Below, in pieces: positions 16,864-24,202 of a stretch of DNA of 64,000 bases. The DNA is from Umezawaea tangerina (GTDB lineage: Bacteria > Actinomycetota > Actinomycetes > Mycobacteriales > Pseudonocardiaceae): contig NZ_PVTF01000012.1 in the NCBI RefSeq assembly GCF_003002815.1, positions 186,001 to 250,000 of the forward strand. The letters run 5' to 3'. Each line of letters opens with the position of its first letter. Position 1 is the stretch's first letter. Both the position numbers and the translations under genes were made by a program. The notes under the pieces are model-generated. The model did no database searches. It was not told where the DNA came from and saw nothing but the letters and a program-made list of their open reading frames with translations.

Positions 16864-19788
16864 GTGCACGACGAACGCGCGCTACTGGAAGAGCGGCTGA
16901 ACCGGGCCCTCAGGGAACGGATCAGGCCCGCGCTCTACGGCGACTCCACGCCGGTCGAGCTGTCGGTGTGGCACGCGCCCGGCGAACCCGTGCCGGTGGC
17001 CGAGGCGCTGGCCGCCACCTACGAGCCCGCCCGCGTCGGCGACGCGTGGGGGCCGCCGTGGAGCACCAGCTGGTTCCGGCTGGCCGCGGAGGTGCCGCCG
17101 GAGTGGGAGGGCAGGCAGGTCGAGGTGGTGGTGGACCTCGGGTTCACCCACCCCGGTCCCGGTTTCCAGGCCGAGGGGCTGGCGTACAACGCCTCCGGTG
17201 AGCCGGTGAAGGGCATCGAGCCGCGCAACACGCACCTGCCGGTGTCCGGGTCGAGCGTCCTGTACTACCTGGAGGCCGCGGGCAACCCGACGATCCTGGA
17301 CTTCGAGCCGTTCGTGCCGACCCCGTTGGGGGACAAGGAGACCGCGGGCACCGAGCCGCTGTACCGGATCCTGCGCGCCGACCTCGCGGTGTTCAACCCC
17401 GAGGTGTGGCACCTGGTCACGGACCTGCAGGCGTTGCAGGGGCTGATGAAGGAGCTGCCGCAGCACGAGCCGCGGCGGCACCGGATCCTGCACGCGATCG
17501 ACCGGTCGTTGGACCTGCTGGACACCCAGGACGTGGCGGGCAGCGCCGCCTCGGCGCGGTCGGCGCTGGTGGAGGTGCTGTCGCGGCGGGCCAACGCGAG
17601 CGCGCACCGGGTGTCGGCGGTCGGGCACGCGCACATCGACTCGGCGTGGCTGTGGCCGCTGCGGGAGACCGTGCGCAAGTGCGCGCGGACGTTCAGCAAC
17701 GTCACCGCGCTGATGGACGACTACCCCGAGTTCGTGTTCGCGTGCTCGCAGGCGCAGCAGTACGCGTGGATGAAGGAGCACCACCCCGCGGTGTTCGAGC
17801 GGATCGCCTCGAAGGTGGCGGCGGGCCGGTTCGTGCCGGTCGGAGGCATGTGGGTCGAGTCGGACACGAACATGCCCGGCGGCGAGGCGATGGCGCGGCA
17901 GCTGGTGCACGGCAAGCGGTTCTTCCTCGACGAGTTCGGCGTCGAGACCGAGGAGGTGTGGCTGCCGGACTCGTTCGGCTACAGCGCGGCGCTCCCGCAG
18001 CTGATCAAGCTGTCCGGCTCGCGGTGGTTCCTGACGCAGAAGCTGTCCTGGAACCAGATCAACAAGTTCCCGCACTCCACGTTCTGGTGGGAGGGCATCG
18101 ACGGCAGCCGGGTCTTCACCCACTTCCCGCCCGTGGACACCTACAACTCCTCGCTGTCGGGCGAGGAGCTCGCCCGTGCCAGCAGGCAGTTCGCCGAGCA
18201 CGCCGTCGCGACCAGGTCGCTGGTGCCGTTCGGGTATGGCGACGGTGGTGGCGGGCCGACGCGGGAGATGCTGGAGACGGCCAAGCGCGTGGCGGACCTG
18301 GAGGGCTCGCCGACCGTGACGATCGAGACGCCCGCGGCGTTCTTCCAGGGGGCGCAGGACGAGTACCCGAACGCGCCGGTGTGGGCGGGTGAGCTGTACC
18401 TGGAGAAGCACCGCGCCACCTACACCACGCAGGCGCGCACCAAGCAGGGCAACCGGCGCAGCGAGCACCTGCTGCGCGAGGCCGAGCTGTGGGCGACGGC
18501 GGCGCACCTGTCGTTCGGGTCCCCGTACCCGTACGACGCGTTGGACCGGCTGTGGAAGACCGTTCTGCTGCACCAGTTCCACGACATCCTGCCCGGCAGC
18601 TCGATCGCCTGGGTGCACCGCGAGGCCGAGGCGACCTACGCGCGGGTGGCCGGTGAGCTCGAGGGGATCATCGACAGCTCGGTGACGGCGTTGGCGGGCG
18701 AGGGGAAGGCGGACCTGGTGTTCGACGCGGTGTCGTCGACCGCGCGCGCCACGCCCCAGGCCGCTTTCGTGGCACCGGTCGGCGGCGTGCTGGACAACGG
18801 GCTGCTGCGGATCACCGTGTCCGACAACGGGTTGCTGACCTCGGTGTACGACATCGGGGCCCGGCGGGAGGTCCTGCCGCCCGGCGCGGTCGGCAACCTG
18901 CCGCAGCTGCACGCGGACACGCCGAACCAGTGGGACGCCTGGGACATCGACCCGTTCTACCGCAACAACCGCGTCGACCTGGTGGACGGCGAGGTGACCG
19001 CGTTGCCCGACGGGCTGCTGGTGCGGCGGTCGTTCGGGAAGTCGACGATCACCCAGACGTTGCGGCTGGCCGAGGACGCGCGGCAGCTGGACATCGACAC
19101 CGAGGTCGAGTGGCAGGAGGTCGAGAAGCTGCTGAAGCTCGCGTTCCCGCTGGACGTGCGGGCCGAGGTGTCGACGGCGGAGACCCAGTTCGGGCACCTG
19201 CACCGGCCGATCCACGTGAACACGTCGTGGGAGGCCGCCAAGTTCGAGATCTGCGCGCACCGCTGGCTGCACGTCGGCGAACCCGGTTACGGCGTGGCGT
19301 TGGCGAACGACTCCACCTACGGCCACGACGTGACCCGCACGACCCGTGACGACGGCGGCACGACCACGACCGTCCGGCTCTCCCTGCTCAGGGCCCCGCG
19401 GTTCCCCGACCCCCAGACCGACCAGGGCACCCACCGCTTCCGCCACGCGCTCGTGGTCGGCGCAGGCATCGCCGAGGCCGTCGCCGCCGGGTACCGCACC
19501 AACCTCCCCCAACGGGTCGTGCGCGGCTCGCGGGAGGTGGAACCGCTGGTGGCCGTCGACAACCCCGCCGTGGTGGTCGAGGCCGTCAAGCTCGCCGACG
19601 ACCGGTCCGGCGACGTCGTCGTCCGGCTCTACGAGTCGCTCGGCGGCCGGGCCCACGCGACGCTGCGCACCTCGTTCCCGGTGCAACGCGTCGTCGAGAC
19701 CGACCTGCTCGAACGCCCCCTGGCCGACACCTCCGTCGACCTGGAACTGCGCCCCTTCCAGGTGGTCACCCTGCGTTTCACGAGGTGA
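16864..19788 (+). CDS. Alpha-mannosidase, GH38 family
   Basis: 974 residues, a full-length class II alpha-mannosidase that releases terminal alpha-linked mannose. Domains in order are an N-terminal beta-rich region, a GH38 catalytic domain from about residue 255 with GHAHIDSAWLWPLRETVRK, the nucleophile Asp in GGMWVESDTNMPGGE (about residue 333), a helical middle domain (LLHQFHDILPGSSIAWVH), and C-terminal beta-sandwiches. No signal peptide. It starts at GTG 16864, 2 bp after the previous stop, so it is translationally coupled. It completes a locus for uptake and intracellular breakdown of mannose-rich glycans, such as fungal mannan or N-glycan fragments; the source is inferred. Confidence 0.95.
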   Translation: MHDERALLEERLNRALRERIRPALYGDSTPVELSVWHAPGEPVPVAEALAATYEPARVGDAWGPPWSTSWFRLAAEVPPEWEGRQVEVVVDLGFTHPGPGFQAEGLAYNASGEPVKGIEPRNTHLPVSGSSVLYYLEAAGNPTILDFEPFVPTPLGDKETAGTEPLYRILRADLAVFNPEVWHLVTDLQALQGLMKELPQHEPRRHRILHAIDRSLDLLDTQDVAGSAASARSALVEVLSRRANASAHRVSAVGHAHIDSAWLWPLRETVRKCARTFSNVTALMDDYPEFVFACSQAQQYAWMKEHHPAVFERIASKVAAGRFVPVGGMWVESDTNMPGGEAMARQLVHGKRFFLDEFGVETEEVWLPDSFGYSAALPQLIKLSGSRWFLTQKLSWNQINKFPHSTFWWEGIDGSRVFTHFPPVDTYNSSLSGEELARASRQFAEHAVATRSLVPFGYGDGGGGPTREMLETAKRVADLEGSPTVTIETPAAFFQGAQDEYPNAPVWAGELYLEKHRATYTTQARTKQGNRRSEHLLREAELWATAAHLSFGSPYPYDALDRLWKTVLLHQFHDILPGSSIAWVHREAEATYARVAGELEGIIDSSVTALAGEGKADLVFDAVSSTARATPQAAFVAPVGGVLDNGLLRITVSDNGLLTSVYDIGARREVLPPGAVGNLPQLHADTPNQWDAWDIDPFYRNNRVDLVDGEVTALPDGLLVRRSFGKSTITQTLRLAEDARQLDIDTEVEWQEVEKLLKLAFPLDVRAEVSTAETQFGHLHRPIHVNTSWEAAKFEICAHRWLHVGEPGYGVALANDSTYGHDVTRTTRDDGGTTTTVRLSLLRAPRFPDPQTDQGTHRFRHALVVGAGIAEAVAAGYRTNLPQRVVRGSREVEPLVAVDNPAVVVEAVKLADDRSGDVVVRLYESLGGRAHATLRTSFPVQRVVETDLLERPLADTSVDLELRPFQVVTLRFTR

Positions 19789-19926
19789 CCGACCCCTTAC
19801 CCGGCCGCGGATCCCTTACCGACCGTCCGTAAGGGATCCGCACCCAAGGCCACGTGATGCTCCGATGCCCCCGCGCGCACCTCAGCACGACTCTGGTCAC
19901 CACACCGACCCGAGGAGCTGAGTTCG

Positions 19927-20058
19927 ATGGAGTGGACCCCCGAGGCGCTCAAGGCCGAAGTCGAGTACCGCCAGTGCGCCCTGCGCACCGAAGCCCGCCA
20001 GTCCCGCCTGCTCACCAAGCCCACCCGGACCTGGTGGCACCGCCTCACGAACCGATGA
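19927..20058 (+). CDS. Small basic hypothetical protein (43 aa)
   Basis: A 43-codon frame starting MEWTPEALKAEVEYRQCALR and ending TWWHRLTNR, rich in Arg and Trp and predicted to be helical in the first half. GAGGAG lies 9-10 nt before the ATG and codon use is normal. It has no match I recognise. A longer open frame on the opposite strand lacks a ribosome site. It lies 138 bp after the mannosidase, near a hairpin shared with tRNA-Pro. Confidence 0.5.
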   Translation: MEWTPEALKAEVEYRQCALRTEARQSRLLTKPTRTWWHRLTNR

Positions 20059-20067
20059 CACGAAAAC

Positions 20068-20099
20068 GCCCCTGACCACCGTCATGGCTGGTCAGGGGC
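20068..20099 (-). terminator. Terminator of tRNA-Pro, possibly bidirectional
   Basis: Perfect 11-bp stem GCCCCTGACCA with its complement around a 10-nt loop; on the minus strand it is followed by GTTTTCG. It sits 6 bp past the tRNA-Pro 3' end and 10 bp past the stop of the small convergent ORF. Confidence 0.75.
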
Positions 20100-20104
20100 A
20101 ACCG

Positions 20105-20178
20105 TCGGGGCGACAGGATTTGAACCTGCGACCCCCCGCTCCCAAAGCGGGTGCGCTACCAAGCTGCGCCACGCCCCG
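20105..20178 (-). tRNA. tRNA-Pro (anticodon TGG)
   Basis: 74-nt cloverleaf on the minus strand: acceptor CGGGGCG pairing with CGCCCCG, D-arm GCGCAGCTTGGTAGCGC, anticodon stem CCCGC/GCGGG around TTTGGGA with anticodon TGG, and the T-arm GCAGGTTCAAATCCTGT. No CCA is encoded. It reads proline CCA/CCN codons. It lies back to back with tRNA-Gly, 60 bp apart. Confidence 0.97.
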
Positions 20179-20238
20179 GTCCCCCGTAGCTTAGCGCGAC
20201 ACGCTAAGCTGTTTCCGCGCCCTCCCCCAGAGGGCCAT

Positions 20239-20309
20239 GCGGGTGTAGCTCAATGGTAGAGCCCCAGCCTTCCAAGCTGGTCATGCCGGTTCGATCCCGG
20301 TCACCCGCT
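20239..20309 (+). tRNA. tRNA-Gly (anticodon TCC), AICE integration site
   Basis: 71-nt cloverleaf: acceptor GCGGGTG pairing with CACCCGC, D-arm GCTCAATGGTAGAGC, anticodon stem CCAGC/GCTGG around CTTCCAA with anticodon TCC, T-arm GCCGGTTCGATCCCGGT; CCA is encoded right after it (20310-20312). The 3' half, from within the anticodon loop to the CCA, is identical to 46 bp at 37405-37450, showing that a mobile element entered here and rebuilt the tRNA gene. The tRNA should stay functional. Confidence 0.97.
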
Positions 20310-20314
20310 CCACA
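20269..20314 (+). repeat. attL core (46 bp)
   Basis: Identical over 46 bp to 37405-37450. It covers the tRNA-Gly anticodon loop through CCA plus two bases. Beyond the identical part, both copies continue into a related AAGCCCAGGTC stretch that begins a terminator hairpin. Confidence 0.95.
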
Positions 20315-20316
20315 AC

Positions 20317-20358
20317 AAAAGCCCAGGTCCACAGCGTCTACTGTAGACCTGGGCTTTT
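20317..20358 (+). terminator. Element-borne terminator for tRNA-Gly
   Basis: A 13-bp stem AAAAGCCCAGGTC/GACCTGGGCTTTT around a 16-nt loop, directly after tRNA-Gly but inside the element. It resembles, without being identical to, the hairpin at 37454-37492 just outside attR, which was presumably the original chromosomal terminator. Confidence 0.8.
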
Positions 20359-20383
20359 GCTTTGAGGTGCCTCGACGTCCGAC

Positions 20384-20403
20384 GTGCCAGATTCGTGCCA
20401 GAT
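20384..20403 (+). repeat. Left arm-type integrase site, paired 9-mers
   Basis: Two tandem GTGCCAGAT 9-mers spaced 11 bp apart (20384-20392 and 20395-20403), 70 bp inside attL and overlapping the end of int. The same pair in the same orientation occurs at 37284-37303 near attR. Direct repeats of this spacing on both ends of an element are typical of arm sites bound by a tyrosine integrase N-terminal domain. Confidence 0.65.
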
Positions 20404-21632
20404 CAGACTGGCGGGTCCTGCTCTCCTTCCGACTCGGCCTCACGCATAGCGCCGCTGATCAAGGCGTTCAGGGCGGCTGCGATCTCTCGGTCACGCTCGC
20501 TGGTGGCGTGCTGGTAGACCATGGCCGCTCGCGTGCTGGAGTGCCCGATCCTGGACATGATCTCCTTCAGCGTTGCGCCCGTCTGAGCCGTCAGCGTCGC
20601 CCCAGCGTGACGCAGGTCATGTAGGTGCAGCTCGGGGTTGGCCTCTGCTTTGGCGACCGCGGTCTTCCATGTGCCGTTGAAGTTGTTCCGTCGGGGCGTG
20701 GCCCCTCGCGGCCCACGAAACAGCTTCCCGTCGGGCTCAGGGTCGGCGAACCCCGGCGTGGCCAGGTGTTGGCGCAGTACCGGCAGAATCGCGGCAGGCA
20801 ACGCCACTGTGCGCCTACCCGCTTCCGACTTGGGGGCCTTCAACTTCTGCTCCCCGGTGTCGAGCTGAGCCAACGCACGGTCGACCCGAATCGTCGGCGT
20901 CCCATCGTCGATCAGCTCGTCGGCATCAACTCCAGCTTCGATCTCCTCGGCGGTCGGCTTCCGCGGGTGCGGGAGGGTCAGATCACTACGGAGCAGCGCG
21001 ACCAGTTCTCCGAATCGCAGTTGGGCGAACGCTGCAAGGAGCACCAGCAGTCGATAGCGGCCGTCGATCCTCCCAGCGATCCGGAAGACCTCTGCAAGAG
21101 ACGCGTGCGGCCTCTCGGGTGCCCTTTCCTGTCCTGCCCCTTTGATTCGACACGGGTTCTTCCGGATCAACTCGTCATCAACGGCGGTGTTGAGAACGGT
21201 GCGCAGGAAGCGGTAGGACTTCGCCACGGTGGACGCCCCGGTCTTGGCATCGATCAACTCTGCCCGCCACGCTCGAACCCGAGGTGCGGAAATTTCAACA
21301 AGCACCAGTTCACCCAGGTGGGGTCCGATGTGATTCTTGAGATATCCCGCGTACAGCTCCCGAGTCCTGTCGCCTAGGTCCCGTTCCCGTATCCATGTTG
21401 TCGCGTAGTCCTTCAGCTTGACCCTTCCCGCCTCAGGGTCGATCCATTCTCCGTTCTTGATCTCCGCGCGGACGTCGTCGAGGAAATCATCGGCTTCCGT
21501 CTGCGTGCGGAATGTTTTGTCAGCAGGCCGAAGCTGTCCGTCCGGTCCTGGATAACGTGCCTGGAACCGGCCTGAGGGGAGCTTGCGTACTGCCCCGAAC
21601 CTTCGCTTGCGCCCCTTGTTGTTTCCTCCCAC
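20403..21632 (-). CDS. int: Tyrosine recombinase/integrase of the AICE
   Basis: 409 residues. The N-terminal arm-binding region reads GAVRKLPSGRFQARYPGPDGQ, a SAM-like core-binding domain covers about 70-165, and the catalytic domain covers about 175-385. Catalytic residues are Arg206 (QLRFGEL), His338-x-x-Arg341 (HDLRH), His364 (GHSS) and nucleophile Tyr373 (MVYQHA). It should drive site-specific insertion and excision between the tRNA-Gly 3' end and the element's attP. The GTG start overlaps the TAG of the xis gene by one base (TAGTG), so both are translationally coupled. Its stop codon lies next to the left arm site. Confidence 0.96.
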   Translation of the reverse strand: MGGNNKGRKRRFGAVRKLPSGRFQARYPGPDGQLRPADKTFRTQTEADDFLDDVRAEIKNGEWIDPEAGRVKLKDYATTWIRERDLGDRTRELYAGYLKNHIGPHLGELVLVEISAPRVRAWRAELIDAKTGASTVAKSYRFLRTVLNTAVDDELIRKNPCRIKGAGQERAPERPHASLAEVFRIAGRIDGRYRLLVLLAAFAQLRFGELVALLRSDLTLPHPRKPTAEEIEAGVDADELIDDGTPTIRVDRALAQLDTGEQKLKAPKSEAGRRTVALPAAILPVLRQHLATPGFADPEPDGKLFRGPRGATPRRNNFNGTWKTAVAKAEANPELHLHDLRHAGATLTAQTGATLKEIMSRIGHSSTRAAMVYQHATSERDREIAAALNALISGAMREAESEGEQDPPV

Positions 21633-21847
21633 TAGCCCACCCTCCTTACAGACCTCGCTGGCACGGTCTGAGATGCGATGTACGCGTTGAGCACGCTCAG
21701 GGCGATCCGGACATGCTTGCCGATGTGGACGAACTCGATACGGCGTTCCTCGATCAGGCGTCGGGGGAAACGCTCCGTTGTGCCAAGGATCTCAGCGACA
21801 TCCTTGACCGAGAGGTACCGCTCGGCTGGCAGGTCGACAACAGTCAC
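21632..21847 (-). CDS. xis: Excisionase (MerR-like helix-turn-helix, Xis)
   Basis: 71 residues with an AlpA/excisionase-type winged helix-turn-helix: YLSVKDVAEILGTTERFPRRLIEERRIEFVHIGKHVRIALSVLNAYIAS. Such proteins bend DNA and steer the integrase towards excision. It starts at GTG 21847 with CGGAGGTGCC upstream, overlapping the DUF3631 gene stop by GTGA, and ends overlapping int. It is thus the middle of a coupled rep-xis-int unit, as in other AICEs. Confidence 0.9.
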   Translation of the reverse strand: MTVVDLPAERYLSVKDVAEILGTTERFPRRLIEERRIEFVHIGKHVRIALSVLNAYIASQTVPARSVRRVG

Positions 21848-23064
21848 GCGGCACCTCCGGTGAAGTGGTTGAGGGGGGTAACCGTCCCAGCCGTCCCAAC
21901 CGTCCCGGCCCTGGTCAGGCTGGGACGGCTCGTGTCGGCGGGACGGTTCGAGCCGTCCCACAGCTCGGTTTGGCCAGGTTCGTCGGTGGTGTCCTCGGGT
22001 GGGCAGTACCGTCCCCAGGCGTCGAGGAAGTCCGATTTGCGGTAGCCCTTGAGTTGGGAGCCATCGGAGAATCGGACGTTCAACGATCGGATGTCGAATT
22101 CCCTGAGAAGCGCGCTCATCTTGTTCGCGGTGAGCCCGTTGGAACCGTAGGTGCACCACGGTGCTTCCGGGTCGGACTTCAACCGGTCGATCAGGACCCC
22201 GGTGGACAACGCCGTGTCCTTGGTGAAGGCCTTTCGGCAGTCCATCAACAGGCGGACGCGTTCGGAGGTGCTGCCGTCCTTGGAGGCTTCCTCGGTGAGT
22301 GCGGTGACGGCGATCCGGGCGCGTTTCGGCCATTCCCCGCCCGCGTGGTCGGCGACCGCGACGAGGGGTTCCCAGGTGTCGGCGGCCCGGTCCTCCACGG
22401 GCATGTCCGGTTCCATCGATTCCAGGACGTCGAGTGAGGCCCGTAGCCAGCCGTTGAGTTGGAAGGCGAGTGCGCGCAATGCGGGCCGGTCGCGTCGGTG
22501 GCGGTAGGGGGCTGCTTTTTCGCCGGGTCCGCGGCGGCGCATGTGCACGACCACGGCGCGGTCTTCGATGGTGTCGGGCATGGCTCCGATTCCTGCGAGT
22601 GCGGCCATGGCGAAGGTGGGGATGGATTCGACTTTGTTGGTGGCGGCGTCGTAGCGCTTGGCGGGGCGGTTGCGCTGGTGTCCGGCGTTGAGCAGTCCGC
22701 GGAGGTCTTCGTTGCCGTCCGCTTTCGGGCCGAAGATGGTGTCCGCTTCGTCCACGAGCATGGTGGGCGGGTCTTCGGTGATCGATCGGTAGACCGCGGC
22801 CGATGACGAGTTGACGGTGATGAACGGGTTGTGGCAGGTGGCTTCCACGACGTCGAGCAGTCGGGACTTGCCGCACCGCTTCTCCGGTCCGCGGATCACC
22901 ATGCGGGGTGCATGGGCCCAGGCGGGTTGGGCGTGGCTGGCGGCGATCCACAGGGTGACGGCGTCGGCGTACTCAGGGTTGGGCAGCACCACGTAGCGGG
23001 TGAGCGCGGCGTGGAGCGCGTCGAGCAGATCAGCCCCGGTGGGTTCGGTGGTGATGATGGTCAT
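21844..23064 (-). CDS. DUF3631 domain P-loop ATPase, AICE replication module
   Basis: 406 residues with Walker A RGPEKRCGKSRLL (59-67) and Walker B MLVDEAD (102-108), followed by an AAA-like segment and a DUF3631 region (LNGWLRASLDVL ... WEPLVAVADHAG). Proteins of this kind sit beside primase-polymerases in AICEs and phages and probably act as the replicative helicase or initiator. ATG 23064 has a strong GGAGGAG. The last ~30 codons contain six copies of a 7-bp GGGACGG iteron, read in part as GTVGTAGTV, in the same layout as the iteron block at 35.2 kb. Coupled to the upstream TGT-like gene (ATGA) and to xis. Confidence 0.85.
   Translation of the reverse strand: MTIITTEPTGADLLDALHAALTRYVVLPNPEYADAVTLWIAASHAQPAWAHAPRMVIRGPEKRCGKSRLLDVVEATCHNPFITVNSSSAAVYRSITEDPPTMLVDEADTIFGPKADGNEDLRGLLNAGHQRNRPAKRYDAATNKVESIPTFAMAALAGIGAMPDTIEDRAVVVHMRRRGPGEKAAPYRHRRDRPALRALAFQLNGWLRASLDVLESMEPDMPVEDRAADTWEPLVAVADHAGGEWPKRARIAVTALTEEASKDGSTSERVRLLMDCRKAFTKDTALSTGVLIDRLKSDPEAPWCTYGSNGLTANKMSALLREFDIRSLNVRFSDGSQLKGYRKSDFLDAWGRYCPPEDTTDEPGQTELWDGSNRPADTSRPSLTRAGTVGTAGTVTPLNHFTGGAA
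21882..21959. repeat. Six GGGACGG iterons inside the 3' end of the DUF3631 gene
   Basis: CCGTCCC at 21882, 21891, 21900 and 21953, and GGGACGG at 21922 and 21940. Relative offsets are 0, 9, 18, 40, 58 and 71. The block at 35203 starts with the same order and orientation at offsets 0, 9, 18, 40, 57 and 70, so the two are copies of one module. Confidence 0.75.
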
Positions 23065-23882
23065 GCCGCTCCTCCGGTGATGGTCTCGCGCAGCTGCGAG
23101 AGCGAGCCGGGTCCGCCCAGCAGGCGAGTGCGCCAGTCGAGTGCGAAGTCCAGGCAGTTGGCGCAGTTCCTGTGTCGGGTCGATCCGCACATCGGGCGCC
23201 GCTTGAGCCGGGCATCACGTGACCAGGCCAGGGAGTCCGCGGACTTGAGCGTGTCGCCGTAGAGCTGTAGTCCGAGGGTCTTGACCCCGAATCCGTGCAG
23301 GTTGCGGATGCCGCGCACGTGCAGGGCATGGATGATGTCGTGGGCTTCCGCGGTGGCCTGCCTGCGGCACACCGATCCCAGGCCGACCAGTGGTGCGCTG
23401 GTGAGGTCGACTCCGACCTGGTCGTAGAGGTCGGTGCAGGCAAGGTATTCGTCCCGGGTGTAGCCCTGGATGACCGGGACGAACGGCAATTCCGGTGCGA
23501 TGTCACGCAGGTGCAGGTAGTTGTCCACGGTGCGGCGCTGATGCTCGGCCACGGACAGCCTGGTGCCGACGAACCGCAACGGACCGAACTGCCCACCTGC
23601 GATGACGACGGGTTCGCACATCCAGTCCTGCGGCGCGGCCCAGTCCAGGCGGCCGATCTCATCGCGGTAGCGGCGGACCCGTGCCACGTAGTCGGTAGGG
23701 CTGACGGTCCAGGCCCCGTGGTACTGCAACTCGGTGAAACCACCGGAATCCAGCGCCCACGGCGCATCGGCACGGGGCAGCGTCTTGTAGACGCGCAGCC
23801 GGATGTCGGAGACGAACAGCGGGACCCCGGCGGTGGTGAGCCAACCGGGTTGGTGGGTGCCGAGCAGGAACCGTGCTTTCAT
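23061..23882 (-). CDS. TGT/DpdA-like queuine tRNA-ribosyltransferase-fold protein
   Basis: 273 residues with hallmarks of the tRNA-guanine transglycosylase barrel: DSGGF at 45-49 (general Asp and substrate loop), AAPQDW near 82-87, PVIQG at 136-140, GLGSVCRR at 168-174, HGFGVK at 196-201, and a compact Cys232/His237/Cys240/Cys243 cluster in place of the usual TGT zinc site. Relatives include DpdA enzymes that insert 7-deazaguanine into DNA and small TGT-like proteins of actinobacterial mobile elements. No preQ0 synthesis genes are visible in this window, so any base substrate must come from elsewhere. The gene overlaps its neighbours on both sides by ATGA. Substrate (DNA or tRNA) is unknown. 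Confidence 0.7.
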   Translation of the reverse strand: MKARFLLGTHQPGWLTTAGVPLFVSDIRLRVYKTLPRADAPWALDSGGFTELQYHGAWTVSPTDYVARVRRYRDEIGRLDWAAPQDWMCEPVVIAGGQFGPLRFVGTRLSVAEHQRRTVDNYLHLRDIAPELPFVPVIQGYTRDEYLACTDLYDQVGVDLTSAPLVGLGSVCRRQATAEAHDIIHALHVRGIRNLHGFGVKTLGLQLYGDTLKSADSLAWSRDARLKRRPMCGSTRHRNCANCLDFALDWRTRLLGGPGSLSQLRETITGGAA

Positions 23883-24202
23883 GCCGCGGGCCTCTCTTCG
23901 TGGTCGACGAGTTCTTCGGGGGTCAGGTATTCGCGGCCCCACCGGGACCACTGCGCCGGTTCCACCCATGTCCAGGTGCGGGCAGGGCCGTACTTGTCGG
24001 TGATGGCGGAGTTGGTGTTGACGGCCATGCGGTCGGTGGGCAGGTAGCAGCGCGGGACTGCGCAGTGGTGGTGAAGCGGGTACCGGCCACGGCGACTGGA
24101 GTCCCGCAGGGCCAACCAGTCGGCGTAGAAGAACCATCGGCGGTTCTGCGGCCCGCCAGAGAGGGCGACCAACGGTGTGGTCGGGTCGTCGTAGACGCTC
24201 AT
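23879..24202 (-). CDS. Small hypothetical protein between TGT-like gene and primase
   Basis: 107 residues starting MSVYDDPTTPLVALSGGPQNRRWFFYADWLALRDS, rich in Trp and Tyr. A PLHHHCAVPRCYLPTDR segment could bind a metal. It is overlapped by ATGA at both ends, so it is part of the same translationally coupled operon. I do not recognise a family. A partner or specificity factor of the TGT-like protein or the primase is possible, but only from position. Confidence 0.65.
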   Translation of the reverse strand: MSVYDDPTTPLVALSGGPQNRRWFFYADWLALRDSSRRGRYPLHHHCAVPRCYLPTDRMAVNTNSAITDKYGPARTWTWVEPAQWSRWGREYLTPEELVDHEERPAA

